Assembly: GCA_902475475.1 (NCBI GenBank)
Contig: CABRZY010000094.1
Location: 1-6,808, forward strand
DNA from: an uncultured Collinsella sp.
GTDB taxonomy: Bacteria; Actinomycetota; Coriobacteriia; Coriobacteriales; Coriobacteriaceae
Reading direction: 5' to 3'
Length of the DNA stretch: 6,808 nt
The position numbers and the translations under genes are program-made. The first letter of the stretch is position 1. Each line of letters opens with the position of its first letter. The notes beneath the pieces were generated by a model, which saw nothing but the letters and a program-made list of their open reading frames with translations, was not told the origin of the DNA and did not search any database. Of this stretch, positions 1 to 5,727 are shown one piece after another.

Positions 1-54
1 ATGGCATCTGCTGTGAAGCGTGACGGTCGCGCCGTGGTGACCACATGCGGGGGA
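1..54 (+). repeat. Left arm of a 54-bp perfect inverted repeat at the window edge
   Basis: Bases 1-54 read on the plus strand are identical to the minus strand from 361 down to 308, which is the first 18 codons of the oxidoreductase gene. Identity stops abruptly at base 55. The arm reaches the first base of the window, so its true left extent is unknown. It is probably an assembly or amplification chimera at a contig end. A genuine inverted duplication or invertible segment is the alternative. Confidence 0.9.
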
Positions 55-361
55 CGTCAACAATCCCCAAAAGACGCTCGGCAATCTGCGCGAACGCCTC
101 GTCCCAGGTAATCGCTTCAAACCCCGAGCCATCCCGGCGGCGTCGCATGGGGTGCATAATGCGGTCGCGCTCGTCAAACGGCATTGCCAGGCGATGCCGC
201 CCGCGGGCGCACAGGGCACGCGCCGCGCACGGATGCCCCGGCACCGGCAACTCGGCCACCACGCGACCGTCCTCAACGCGTGCCGCAAAGGCGCAATCGG
301 CATAGCATCCCCCGCATGTGGTCACCACGGCGCGACCGTCACGCTTCACAGCAGATGCCAT
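1..361 (-). CDS. Molybdopterin oxidoreductase, N-terminal [4Fe-4S] domain, partial (probable formate dehydrogenase alpha subunit)
   Basis: This is the first 120 codons of a gene that leaves the window at its 3' side. The translation starts MASAVKRDGR and contains the [4Fe-4S] signature of the bis-MGD molybdenum/tungsten oxidoreductases: C16-x2-C19-x3-C23-x27-C51, the last in CARG. It is followed by the typical PMRR (71-74) and ITWDEAF (84-90). Formate dehydrogenase fits best because a formate channel and a group 4 hydrogenase lie just upstream on the same strand. However, the residue two after the last cysteine is Arg53, where formate dehydrogenases such as E. coli FdhF have Lys, so another oxidoreductase of the superfamily is possible. 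The ATG at 361 is chosen because AAAGGGGT (369-376) sits 7 nt upstream; an in-frame ATG at 379 has no such site. Residues 103-120 are encoded by the inverted copy of the gene's own start and are probably not true protein sequence. The selenocysteine/cysteine active site would lie beyond the visible part. Confidence 0.82.
   Translation of the reverse strand, partial: MASAVKRDGRAVVTTCGGCYADCAFAARVEDGRVVAELPVPGHPCAARALCARGRHRLAMPFDERDRIMHPMRRRRDGSGFEAITWDEAFAQIAERLLGIVDVPRMWSPRRDRHASQQMP
308..361 (-). repeat. Right arm of the 54-bp perfect inverted repeat
   Basis: This is the partner of bases 1-54 and is separated from it by 253 bp. This copy is the genuine one: it has a ribosome binding site upstream, and its reading frame continues into well-conserved oxidoreductase sequence, including C19, C23 and C51. 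The other copy has no such continuation. Confidence 0.9.
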
Positions 362-368
362 CTCGATT

Positions 369-376
369 ACCCCTTT
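369..376 (-). promoter_or_regulatory. Ribosome binding site of the oxidoreductase gene
   Basis: The minus strand reads AAAGGGGT, 7 nt before the ATG at 361. It decides between that ATG and the in-frame ATG at 379, which has no purine-rich site in front of it. I could not identify a convincing sigma-70 promoter in the roughly 60 bp between the terminator and this site. Confidence 0.6.
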
Positions 377-425
377 CATCAGCCAAACACAACAGGCCAA
401 AAGCCCGGCAACGAGCCCCAGGCCC

Positions 426-462
426 AAAAAGCCTCCCGCACGGCAACGCCCCGCGGGAGGCT
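426..462 (-). terminator. Intrinsic (rho-independent) terminator after focA
   Basis: A 10-bp perfect stem (430-439 with 453-462, core GCCTCCCGC/GCGGGAGGC) encloses a 13-nt loop and on the minus strand runs into TTTTT (430-426). It begins about 20 nt after the focA stop codon, in the orientation expected for ending the hyf-focA transcript. It implies that the following oxidoreductase gene depends on read-through or on its own promoter. Confidence 0.85.
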
Positions 463-483
463 CAACGTCAAACAGACGGTACC

Positions 484-1323
484 TTACGCCTCGGACTTCT
501 TGGCGTAGACAAACCAGTAGCCGAGCGCGATCAGAACCGCGCCGCCCACGATGTTGCCCAGCGTGGCGGCGGACAAGTTAAACGCAATGCCCGCAGCGTT
601 GAGCGCATCGGCGCCGGCGACGTCGGCACCATAGCCGCACGCGTGCATCACGGCACCCATAGGCAAAAAGTACATGTTGGCGACGCAGTGCTCAAAACCG
701 CAGGCCACAAAGGCGGCGATGGGCAGCAGAATGCCCACAACCTTATCGACCACGGTCTTACCGGCGGTACCGATCCACACGGCCAGGCACACAAAGATGT
801 TGCACAGGATGCCGCGGAAGAAGATCGTCACCCAGTCGATCGTCACCTTGCCGGCGGCGACGCTCACCATGGAGTTGGCGACCGCCTCGCCGTTGAGCTT
901 ATAGATGCCGGCCATGTACACCAAAAAGACGATGAACAGGGCACCGACAAAATTGCCGACCCACACGACGACCCAGGCCTTAAGCATCTGAACCAGGGTG
1001 ATCTTTTTGCTCTTGAGTGCGCAGACCATAAGCGAATTGCCGGTAAACAGCTCGGCGCCGCACACCAGCACGAGCACCAGGCCCAGGCAAAAGCACAGAC
1101 CGCCCACGACGCGCTGAGCGCCCCAGCCCAGCGTGCTGTCGCTCAAGAACACGGTAAAGAACAGGCCGCCGAAGGCGATAAACGCGCCGGCGAACATTGC
1201 CAACAGAAAGGCCTTAGCGACCGGCAGGTTAGCCTTGGTCACGCCGGCGGCCTCGGTCTTGGCCTCGATCGCGGCGGGCGCCAGGCAATCGGGAGAGGGG
1301 TACTCCACCTTGGAATCTGCCAT
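484..1323 (-). CDS. focA: Formate/nitrite transporter family channel (FocA/FdhC type)
   Basis: This 279-aa membrane protein belongs to the FNT family, which are pentameric, aquaporin-like channels moving formate (or nitrite/hydrosulfide) across the inner membrane. Visible family marks are the amphipathic N-terminal stretch LAPAAIEAKTEAAGV (14-28), AELFTGNS (90-97), the CNIFVCLAVW segment (174-183), GFEHCVANMYFLP (209-221) and the final NLSAATLGNIVGG (249-261). His212 in the FEH motif corresponds to the pore histidine, H209, of E. coli FocA. About six hydrophobic segments and the usual family length agree with an intact gene. The ATG at 1323 is chosen because the protein then starts like other FocA proteins; an in-frame TTG at 1356 would add 11 residues and has an AGGAG only 3 nt away. 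The gene follows hycI by 39 nt with no terminator between. The formate role is inferred from the hydrogenase context; the sequence alone cannot exclude nitrite. Confidence 0.93.
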   Translation of the reverse strand: MADSKVEYPSPDCLAPAAIEAKTEAAGVTKANLPVAKAFLLAMFAGAFIAFGGLFFTVFLSDSTLGWGAQRVVGGLCFCLGLVLVLVCGAELFTGNSLMVCALKSKKITLVQMLKAWVVVWVGNFVGALFIVFLVYMAGIYKLNGEAVANSMVSVAAGKVTIDWVTIFFRGILCNIFVCLAVWIGTAGKTVVDKVVGILLPIAAFVACGFEHCVANMYFLPMGAVMHACGYGADVAGADALNAAGIAFNLSAATLGNIVGGAVLIALGYWFVYAKKSEA

Positions 1324-1362
1324 GTCAATCACTTCTTTCCTAATCAGCAGGAACAAGCGCTC

Positions 1363-1866
1363 CTATTGCTCTTGCCCCAAGCGGACAAAGTGGGAAAAGT
1401 CGTTGGCGGCCACGGCGTCGTACACGGCGTCGACGGCCTCAAAGACTTCCGGGGACATGGGGTTGTAGAACTCCGTGTCGCCCGGCTGAATCCCGACGAA
1501 GACGATATCATCACACGATTGCTCAATCTCTTCGATCAGAATCGACAAAGGAAGCGAATGCGTGGTGAACATCGATTTGCGCGCGACGTCGGTCTTATCG
1601 AGCAAGCGGATGGCGCCGACGGGCAGCGCCATGTCGGCGGCATCGACCAAAACCAAACGCGGCGGACGCTCGCGCTTGACCTCGATGATGTCATCCTCGG
1701 GCGATTGGCCTCCGTCGATGGTGTACCAACCGGCGATGGGTGCGTCTTCCATCATTTTGGAGAGCACGGGGCCGGCGGCATCGTCGGCGCGCAGCACGCT
1801 TCCCGCCGTGAGCACGATACCCGCAAATGGGGCGCCGTTCACACGACCATCCACAACGCGACCCAT
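1363..1866 (-). CDS. hycI: Hydrogenase maturation endopeptidase HycI
   Basis: This is the nickel-dependent protease that cuts the C-terminal tail off the hydrogenase large subunit once nickel has been inserted. It has 167 aa, against 156 in E. coli HycI. The three metal-binding positions of the family are present: Asp28 in RADDAAGP (26-33), Asp75 in VDAADM (74-79) and His103 in TTHSLPL (101-107), corresponding to D16, D62 and H90 of E. coli HycI. Also conserved are IDGGQSPEDDI (50-60) and FVGIQPGDTEFYNPM (123-137). The family's GN near the start of the metal motif is GS here (22-23), and about 12 extra residues precede it. The ATG at 1866 shares one base with the TAA of hyfJ (TAATG), with AAGG 8 nt upstream, which indicates translational coupling. 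Its substrate is almost certainly the HyfG precursor encoded in this operon. Confidence 0.94.
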   Translation of the reverse strand: MGRVVDGRVNGAPFAGIVLTAGSVLRADDAAGPVLSKMMEDAPIAGWYTIDGGQSPEDDIIEVKRERPPRLVLVDAADMALPVGAIRLLDKTDVARKSMFTTHSLPLSILIEEIEQSCDDIVFVGIQPGDTEFYNPMSPEVFEAVDAVYDAVAANDFSHFVRLGQEQ

Positions 1867-2447
1867 TACTGCAACCTTCCCGTCAGATACACGCCCGACA
1901 CATCGCGCACGCGCTCAACCAGATCGCGGAACTTCATCAGAAACGCGACCTGCTGGGCATGCAGGCCAAAGTCGTCGTCGAACACCGAGATGCCGGCCTT
2001 GGCCGAGCCGCGAAAACCGCGCTCGTCGAGCAGCGTGTCGCAGGCCTCGAGCAGCGACGGCACCGCCGCCTTGTCAAGCTGGCACTCGCCAAAGGAGCGG
2101 ATGGCCTCGAACTTGGTCTTGGCCTCCCCCTCCGGCAGCGCGTCGACGAGCGAATAGAAGACATCCACCGGCACCGACAGGCGCGGCTCAAAGCAATCGA
2201 GCACGCCGGTGTGGTGGCCCACGGCGAGCGTGTAGTACAGCACGTCGCAGGCCTCCTGGGGAACGTCTTCCTCGGTCTCCACAAACTTACGCGTGAGCTC
2301 ATAGAAGACCACCTGGTCGGGCGCATGGCCCAGGCAGGGGTCGGCGACGCCCTCGGCGGCCTCGTCGCTTGCGCGCGAGGCATCGCCAAAGGAGCCGCCG
2401 AGCATACCGGGGCCCGCAAAGTAACCAGAGCGGTCCGTGAGCTCCAT
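1866..2447 (-). CDS. hyfJ: Formate hydrogenlyase assembly protein, HycH/HyfJ family
   Basis: This is a soluble accessory protein of the HycH/HyfJ family, which assists assembly of the large subunit into the formate hydrogenlyase complex and is not part of the final enzyme. The family core begins near residue 46 with VVFYELTRKFV and continues through DVPQEACDVLYYTLAVGHHTG, with the characteristic GHH, and DCFEP; it ends with an RDVSGVYLTGRLQ tail. The core is about the length of E. coli HycH (136 aa), but this protein has 193 aa owing to a ~45-residue Gly/Ala/Asp-rich N-terminal extension. The ATG at 2447 directly abuts the TAG of hyfI, with GGAGGT (2454-2459) 6 nt upstream, so the extension appears to be translated. 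The gene lies between the small subunit and the protease, as its E. coli hyc counterpart does. Confidence 0.9.
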   Translation of the reverse strand: MELTDRSGYFAGPGMLGGSFGDASRASDEAAEGVADPCLGHAPDQVVFYELTRKFVETEEDVPQEACDVLYYTLAVGHHTGVLDCFEPRLSVPVDVFYSLVDALPEGEAKTKFEAIRSFGECQLDKAAVPSLLEACDTLLDERGFRGSAKAGISVFDDDFGLHAQQVAFLMKFRDLVERVRDVSGVYLTGRLQ

Positions 2448-3230
2448 CTAGTGACCTCCGGCCAGCACCAGATCCTGCAGCGCCGAGTAGACCTCAACGC
2501 GGCGAGGATCGTCCTGCTTGTCGATGAGCAGCGCCATGGCACCTCGGATATCACCCTTGGGCGCGTCCTCGAGCGTATCCATAAACTCGTTGGCCAGGTC
2601 GCGGCCGTAACGGTAGCCGCTCATGGCGCGAGCCTCGCGCTCGATGGCAACGCGCAGCTTGTACGGCACGCCGGGGTGCAGGATATCGGCCTGCTCGCCG
2701 GCAGCCTCCACCGTAGTCTCGGCATGGAGCTTTTGGTCCAGCAGGCCAAGTGCCATGGCAAAGCCGTAGACGGTCTGCGCGGGGCTGGGCGGGCAGCCGG
2801 GGATGTAGACATCGACCGGCAGAATCTTATCCGTGCCGCCCCAGACGCAGTAGTTGTCGTAGAAGATGCCGCCGGTGCAGCCGCACGCGCCATAGGACAC
2901 CACGATCTTGGGATCGGGTGCGGCCTCAAACGCGCGCAGGGCCGGCATGCGCATGGCACGCGTCACGGCGCCGGTGTACAGCAGCACATCGGCGTGACGG
3001 GGCGAGGGCACGACCTTGATGCCAAAGCGCTCGACGTCAAAGACGGGCGTGATGGAACCGAAGATCTCGATCTCGCAGCCGTTGCAGCCGCCGCAGTCGA
3101 CACGGTAGACGTACACCGAGCGCTTGATCTTCTTAAGAAGGGTCGCCTTGGCCTTCTCGATGCTCTCGTCGAGCTCGATCTTGGTCGGGCGGTACTGAAG
3201 CCGCTCGGGCAAAAGCGTGGGTTCGGCCAT
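2448..3230 (-). CDS. hyfI: [NiFe] hydrogenase group 4 small subunit (NuoB-like)
   Basis: This 260-aa electron-transfer subunit holds the single [4Fe-4S] cluster proximal to the Ni-Fe site. It is homologous to NuoB and to HycG/HyfI of E. coli (about 250-255 aa). Cluster cysteines are visible in DCGGCNGCEIEIFG (45-58; Cys49 and Cys52, plus an extra Cys46), in YGACGCTGG (113-121; Cys116) and in PGCPPSP (144-150; Cys146). Long stretches such as ERFGIKVVPSPRHAD and VWGGTDKILPVDVYIPG match my memory of the enterobacterial proteins closely. There is no twin-arginine signal, which fits the cytoplasmic orientation of group 4 enzymes. The start is 2 nt after the hyfH stop, with a strong AAGGAGGAG (3236-3244). 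It pairs with HyfG and receives electrons from HyfH. Confidence 0.96.
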   Translation of the reverse strand: MAEPTLLPERLQYRPTKIELDESIEKAKATLLKKIKRSVYVYRVDCGGCNGCEIEIFGSITPVFDVERFGIKVVPSPRHADVLLYTGAVTRAMRMPALRAFEAAPDPKIVVSYGACGCTGGIFYDNYCVWGGTDKILPVDVYIPGCPPSPAQTVYGFAMALGLLDQKLHAETTVEAAGEQADILHPGVPYKLRVAIEREARAMSGYRYGRDLANEFMDTLEDAPKGDIRGAMALLIDKQDDPRRVEVYSALQDLVLAGGH

Positions 3231-3232
3231 GG

Positions 3233-3949
3233 TTACTCCTCCTTCATTTCAAAATCCATGATGATGCCCTCGACCGGCGCCGGACCGGCGGGAATCTCGG
3301 GCGCATCGGGGTTGAGCTCGCGGTCGATATACTCCGGGTTCACGCCGTGGCCGCCCAGATACTCCATGCCGGGGCCCTGGGGCTCGCCGGACGCAAGCGT
3401 CTCGTTGGCAGCCATGCCGTGTGCGTTGCCGGTCTTTACGGCCGATGCGGCGCGCAGGGCGTCGAGCTCGCGCTTGCACTCCTGGCACATACCGACGGTG
3501 CGGGCGGCCTGCTCGGCCTCCATGCCGCCGGCCTTTTGCAGCAGGCGCTTGGCATAGTCGATCTCCTTGTGCGGGGCAAACGGCTTGCCGCAACGCGAGC
3601 AGTGCTCGAGCGCATAGACGCTCTTGCTGGTGAGGTCGTCCTTGCTCATGACGGCCAGCTCAAACTCCTCGGTGAGCTTGATGGCCTCCATGGGGCAGGC
3701 TTCCTCGCAGCGGCCGCAAAAGATGCAGCGGCCGTAGTCGATTGACCAGGTAATGGTATCGGCCGCAAGGTCGGTGTCCATGCGAATGGCATCGGCCGGG
3801 CACGCCACGCCGCAGGCACCGCAGGCGATGCAGAGCTCGGCATTGTGCTCGGGCTTGCCGCGCATGTCCTTGTTGGTGGGGAACGGCGCAAACAGGTACT
3901 TGACCGTCGCGTCGCCGGCCTTGGCGTTAACCTTCCAAAGCTTCAGCAT
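3233..3949 (-). CDS. hyfH: Formate hydrogenlyase-type double [4Fe-4S] ferredoxin subunit
   Basis: This 238-aa polyferredoxin subunit (HycF/HyfH, NuoI-like) carries electrons between the dehydrogenase side and HyfI. It has two classical [4Fe-4S] motifs, Cys40-x2-43-x2-46-x3-50 (CIACGACGVACP) and Cys75-x2-78-x2-81-x3-85 (CIFCGRCEEACP). A further pair of CxxC motifs, HCSRCGKPFAP (116-126) and MCQEC (154-158), is also seen in family members and could bind a metal. Residues ~165-238 form a Pro/Gly- and acid-rich tail without cysteines that E. coli HycF/HyfH (about 180 aa) lack. The frame is open further upstream, to 4072, but that part is the out-of-frame end of hyfG. The ATG at 3949 is chosen because MLKLWK matches the family start and GAGGAGG (3959-3965) precedes it. 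It lies 1 nt after the hyfG stop. Confidence 0.95.
   Translation of the reverse strand: MLKLWKVNAKAGDATVKYLFAPFPTNKDMRGKPEHNAELCIACGACGVACPADAIRMDTDLAADTITWSIDYGRCIFCGRCEEACPMEAIKLTEEFELAVMSKDDLTSKSVYALEHCSRCGKPFAPHKEIDYAKRLLQKAGGMEAEQAARTVGMCQECKRELDALRAASAVKTGNAHGMAANETLASGEPQGPGMEYLGGHGVNPEYIDRELNPDAPEIPAGPAPVEGIIMDFEMKEE
3236..3244 (-). promoter_or_regulatory. Ribosome binding site of hyfI
   Basis: The minus strand reads AAGGAGGAG, 5 nt before the hyfI ATG, and overlaps the last codons and stop of hyfH. It is the strongest Shine-Dalgarno site in the window and suggests high, coupled translation of the small subunit. Confidence 0.8.
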
Positions 3950-3950
3950 A

Positions 3951-5723
3951 TTAGAGCGCCTCCTCATCGAGCGGAGCGGCCATGGTGCCCTCGCCCGCGA
4001 GCGGCGACTTGTCGCGCCAGACGTTCTCGAACTGCTCCTTGTCGAGCACGTGGTCGCGCTTGGCGGCGACATCGGTCACCGTCACGCGGTCGGTGCAGGA
4101 ATAGCACGGGTCGAGCGAGCCAACGATCAGCGCCGCATCGCCCACGGTGTTGCCGCGGAACATGTAGCGCAGGACCGGCCAGTTACTGTACGTGGCGGCC
4201 TTGGCGCGCCAGCGGTAGCACTTCTGGTTATTGCCGAGCATGGCCCAGTGCACGTCCTCGCCGCGCGGCGCCTCGGTGGCACCGATGGCGTACTTGTGCG
4301 GGGTGTACTCCCAATCCGTGGTGAGGATGGGGCCCGACGGGCAGTTCTCGAGCATGGTCTCGATCATATCGATCGAATCGTAGACCTCCTGGATGCGAAC
4401 GGCGGTACGGCCGAAGGCATCGCAGGTGTCAGCCGTGGCGGCGTGCATCTTTTGAACGTCCGGATCGGCGTAGCCGTCGAAGGGATGGTCGAAGCGCACG
4501 TCGCGGGCATAGCCCGAGCCACGCATGAGCGGGCCGACCGGCGAGAAGTCGCGTGCGATCTTGCGGTCCAAGATGCCGATGCCACTCGTACGCTCAATAA
4601 AGTTGGGCGTGGAAAGCAAGACGTCGACGAGCTCCTGAACCTCGGAGCGCAACTGGTGGATGGTCGTGAGCGTGGAGAGCTTCTGCTCGGCCAAAATGTC
4701 GCGACGCACGCCGCCGATCACGTTGAGGCCGTAGGTCTTGCGGTGACCGGAGAGCTTCTCGGCCAGGTCCATGGACTTCTCGCGGACGCGGAAGAACTGC
4801 TGGAAGCCGGAGTCGAAGCCGGTGTAGTGCGATGCGAGGCCAATATTGAGCAGGTGTGAGTGCAGACGCTCGACCTCGAGCATGATGGCGCGGATGTACT
4901 GGGCGCGCGGCGGGACATGAATGCCCTGGGCGCGCTCGACGGCCTCGGCATAGGCCACCGAGTGGGCGCAGCCGCAGATGCCGCAGATGCGGTCGGCGAG
5001 GAACGTCACGGCGTCATAGTTCAGGCGCGTCTCGGCGACCTTCTCCATGCCGCGGTGCACGTAGAACAGACGGTAGTCGGCATCGACGATCGTCTCGCCC
5101 TCAACGAACAGGCGGAAGTGGCCGGGCTCGTCGGAGGTGATGTGCAACGGTCCCATGGGGACGAGCGTGGTCTCCTTGCCCTTGGTGTCGGCCAAGAATT
5201 CGTAGTTTTCCATGTCGCTCGCGGGGGCGGGGCGGAAACGGTAATCCATCGAATCCTTGCGCAACGGGTACAGCCCGCTGGGCCAATCGTCGGGAAGCAC
5301 CAGGCGACGGCGGTCGGGCAGACCCTCGGGAATCAGGCCGAACATATCGCGCAGCTCGCGCTCGCCCCACACGCAGGCGGGGACAAACGGCGTCACGGAC
5401 GGGAACGTCATCTTGGCGGGGTCGACCTCGGCACGCACGGTAACCCAGCCGGGGTCCTCCCCCTCCATGGAGATGACGTAGTACACGGCGTAACGGCCGC
5501 ACAGGGAGCGCTCGTCGTTGCCGACAATCACGGGAATCCAGCCGTAGCGCTCGTAGTACAGGTAGTGGACGGCCTCGGGCAGACGGTCCAGCTTGACGGT
5601 GATCGTCAGCTGGTCCTCGCACTGCCACTCAACCTTCTCGATAGCGCCCGGCACTGCGGCGCGCAGGGCCTCGACGTGGCTTTCGCAACGACGAGCGTAG
5701 TCCTTCTTTTCAGGTTCTGCCAT
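3951..5723 (-). CDS. hyfG: [NiFe] hydrogenase group 4a large subunit, NuoC-NuoD fusion
   Basis: This 590-aa catalytic subunit (HycE/HyfG; E. coli HycE is 569 aa) reduces protons to H2 at the Ni-Fe centre. Residues ~1-165 form the NuoC-like 30-kDa domain, with signature ERELRDMFGL (121-130). Residues ~190-546 form the NuoD-like hydrogenase domain. The four nickel ligands are intact: Cys247 and Cys250 in RICGIC (245-250), and Cys540 and Cys543 in DPCYSCTDR (538-546). By analogy with HycE, maturation by HycI should cut after Arg546 and release a 44-residue tail, longer than the ~32 residues in E. coli. The ATG at 5723 is supported by GAGGTGA (5733-5739) and lies 4 nt after the hyfF stop. The C/D fusion plus flanking hyfJ and hycI point to a formate hydrogenlyase-type enzyme over a CO-linked or Ech-type group 4 hydrogenase, which has separate C and D proteins. 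Confidence 0.97.
   Translation of the reverse strand: MAEPEKKDYARRCESHVEALRAAVPGAIEKVEWQCEDQLTITVKLDRLPEAVHYLYYERYGWIPVIVGNDERSLCGRYAVYYVISMEGEDPGWVTVRAEVDPAKMTFPSVTPFVPACVWGERELRDMFGLIPEGLPDRRRLVLPDDWPSGLYPLRKDSMDYRFRPAPASDMENYEFLADTKGKETTLVPMGPLHITSDEPGHFRLFVEGETIVDADYRLFYVHRGMEKVAETRLNYDAVTFLADRICGICGCAHSVAYAEAVERAQGIHVPPRAQYIRAIMLEVERLHSHLLNIGLASHYTGFDSGFQQFFRVREKSMDLAEKLSGHRKTYGLNVIGGVRRDILAEQKLSTLTTIHQLRSEVQELVDVLLSTPNFIERTSGIGILDRKIARDFSPVGPLMRGSGYARDVRFDHPFDGYADPDVQKMHAATADTCDAFGRTAVRIQEVYDSIDMIETMLENCPSGPILTTDWEYTPHKYAIGATEAPRGEDVHWAMLGNNQKCYRWRAKAATYSNWPVLRYMFRGNTVGDAALIVGSLDPCYSCTDRVTVTDVAAKRDHVLDKEQFENVWRDKSPLAGEGTMAAPLDEEAL
3959..3965 (-). promoter_or_regulatory. Ribosome binding site of hyfH
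   Basis: The minus strand reads GAGGAGG, 9 nt before the ATG at 3949, and lies inside the last codons of hyfG. It fixes the hyfH start at 3949 instead of any of the upstream in-frame start codons that overlap hyfG. Confidence 0.75.
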
Positions 5724-5727
5724 GGTG

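Noticed and set aside
1..111. Plus-strand frame starting ATG at base 1 that encodes the same 18 residues as the oxidoreductase start
   Set aside because: It is the inverted copy of that gene start and reaches a stop at 109-111 after non-family residues. It is a by-product of the repeat, not a gene.
1..361. Phase-variable invertible promoter or switch formed by the 54-bp inverted repeat
   Set aside because: The repeat arms are protein-coding, one arm ends at the window edge, and no invertase gene or recombination-site-like sequence is visible. Flipping the 253-bp spacer would not give a second meaningful reading frame. A contig-end artefact explains it more simply.
184..2157. Long plus-strand open frame of 657 codons
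   Set aside because: It lies antisense to focA, hycI and the oxidoreductase, and its composition is full of His, Gly, Gln and Arg with no domain. It is a shadow of the strong G/C third-position bias of the minus-strand genes.
1827..3557. Plus-strand open frame of 576 codons, with similar long ones at 3753-4859 and 4860-5762
   Set aside because: They are exact antisense frames of hyfG, hyfH, hyfI and hyfJ, which have full conserved motifs on the minus strand. They have no own ribosome binding sites or recognisable domains.
3950..4072. Longer start for HyfH at 4072
   Set aside because: The extra 41 residues (Ser/Arg-rich) are the shifted frame of the hyfG 3' end. The family start MLKLWK with its own ribosome binding site is at 3949.
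3951..5723. HyfG as a respiratory complex I NuoCD fusion
   Set aside because: Complex I NuoD lacks the four nickel-binding cysteines. Here both CxxC motifs, a cleavable tail, and neighbouring HycI and HycH/HyfJ show a hydrogenase.
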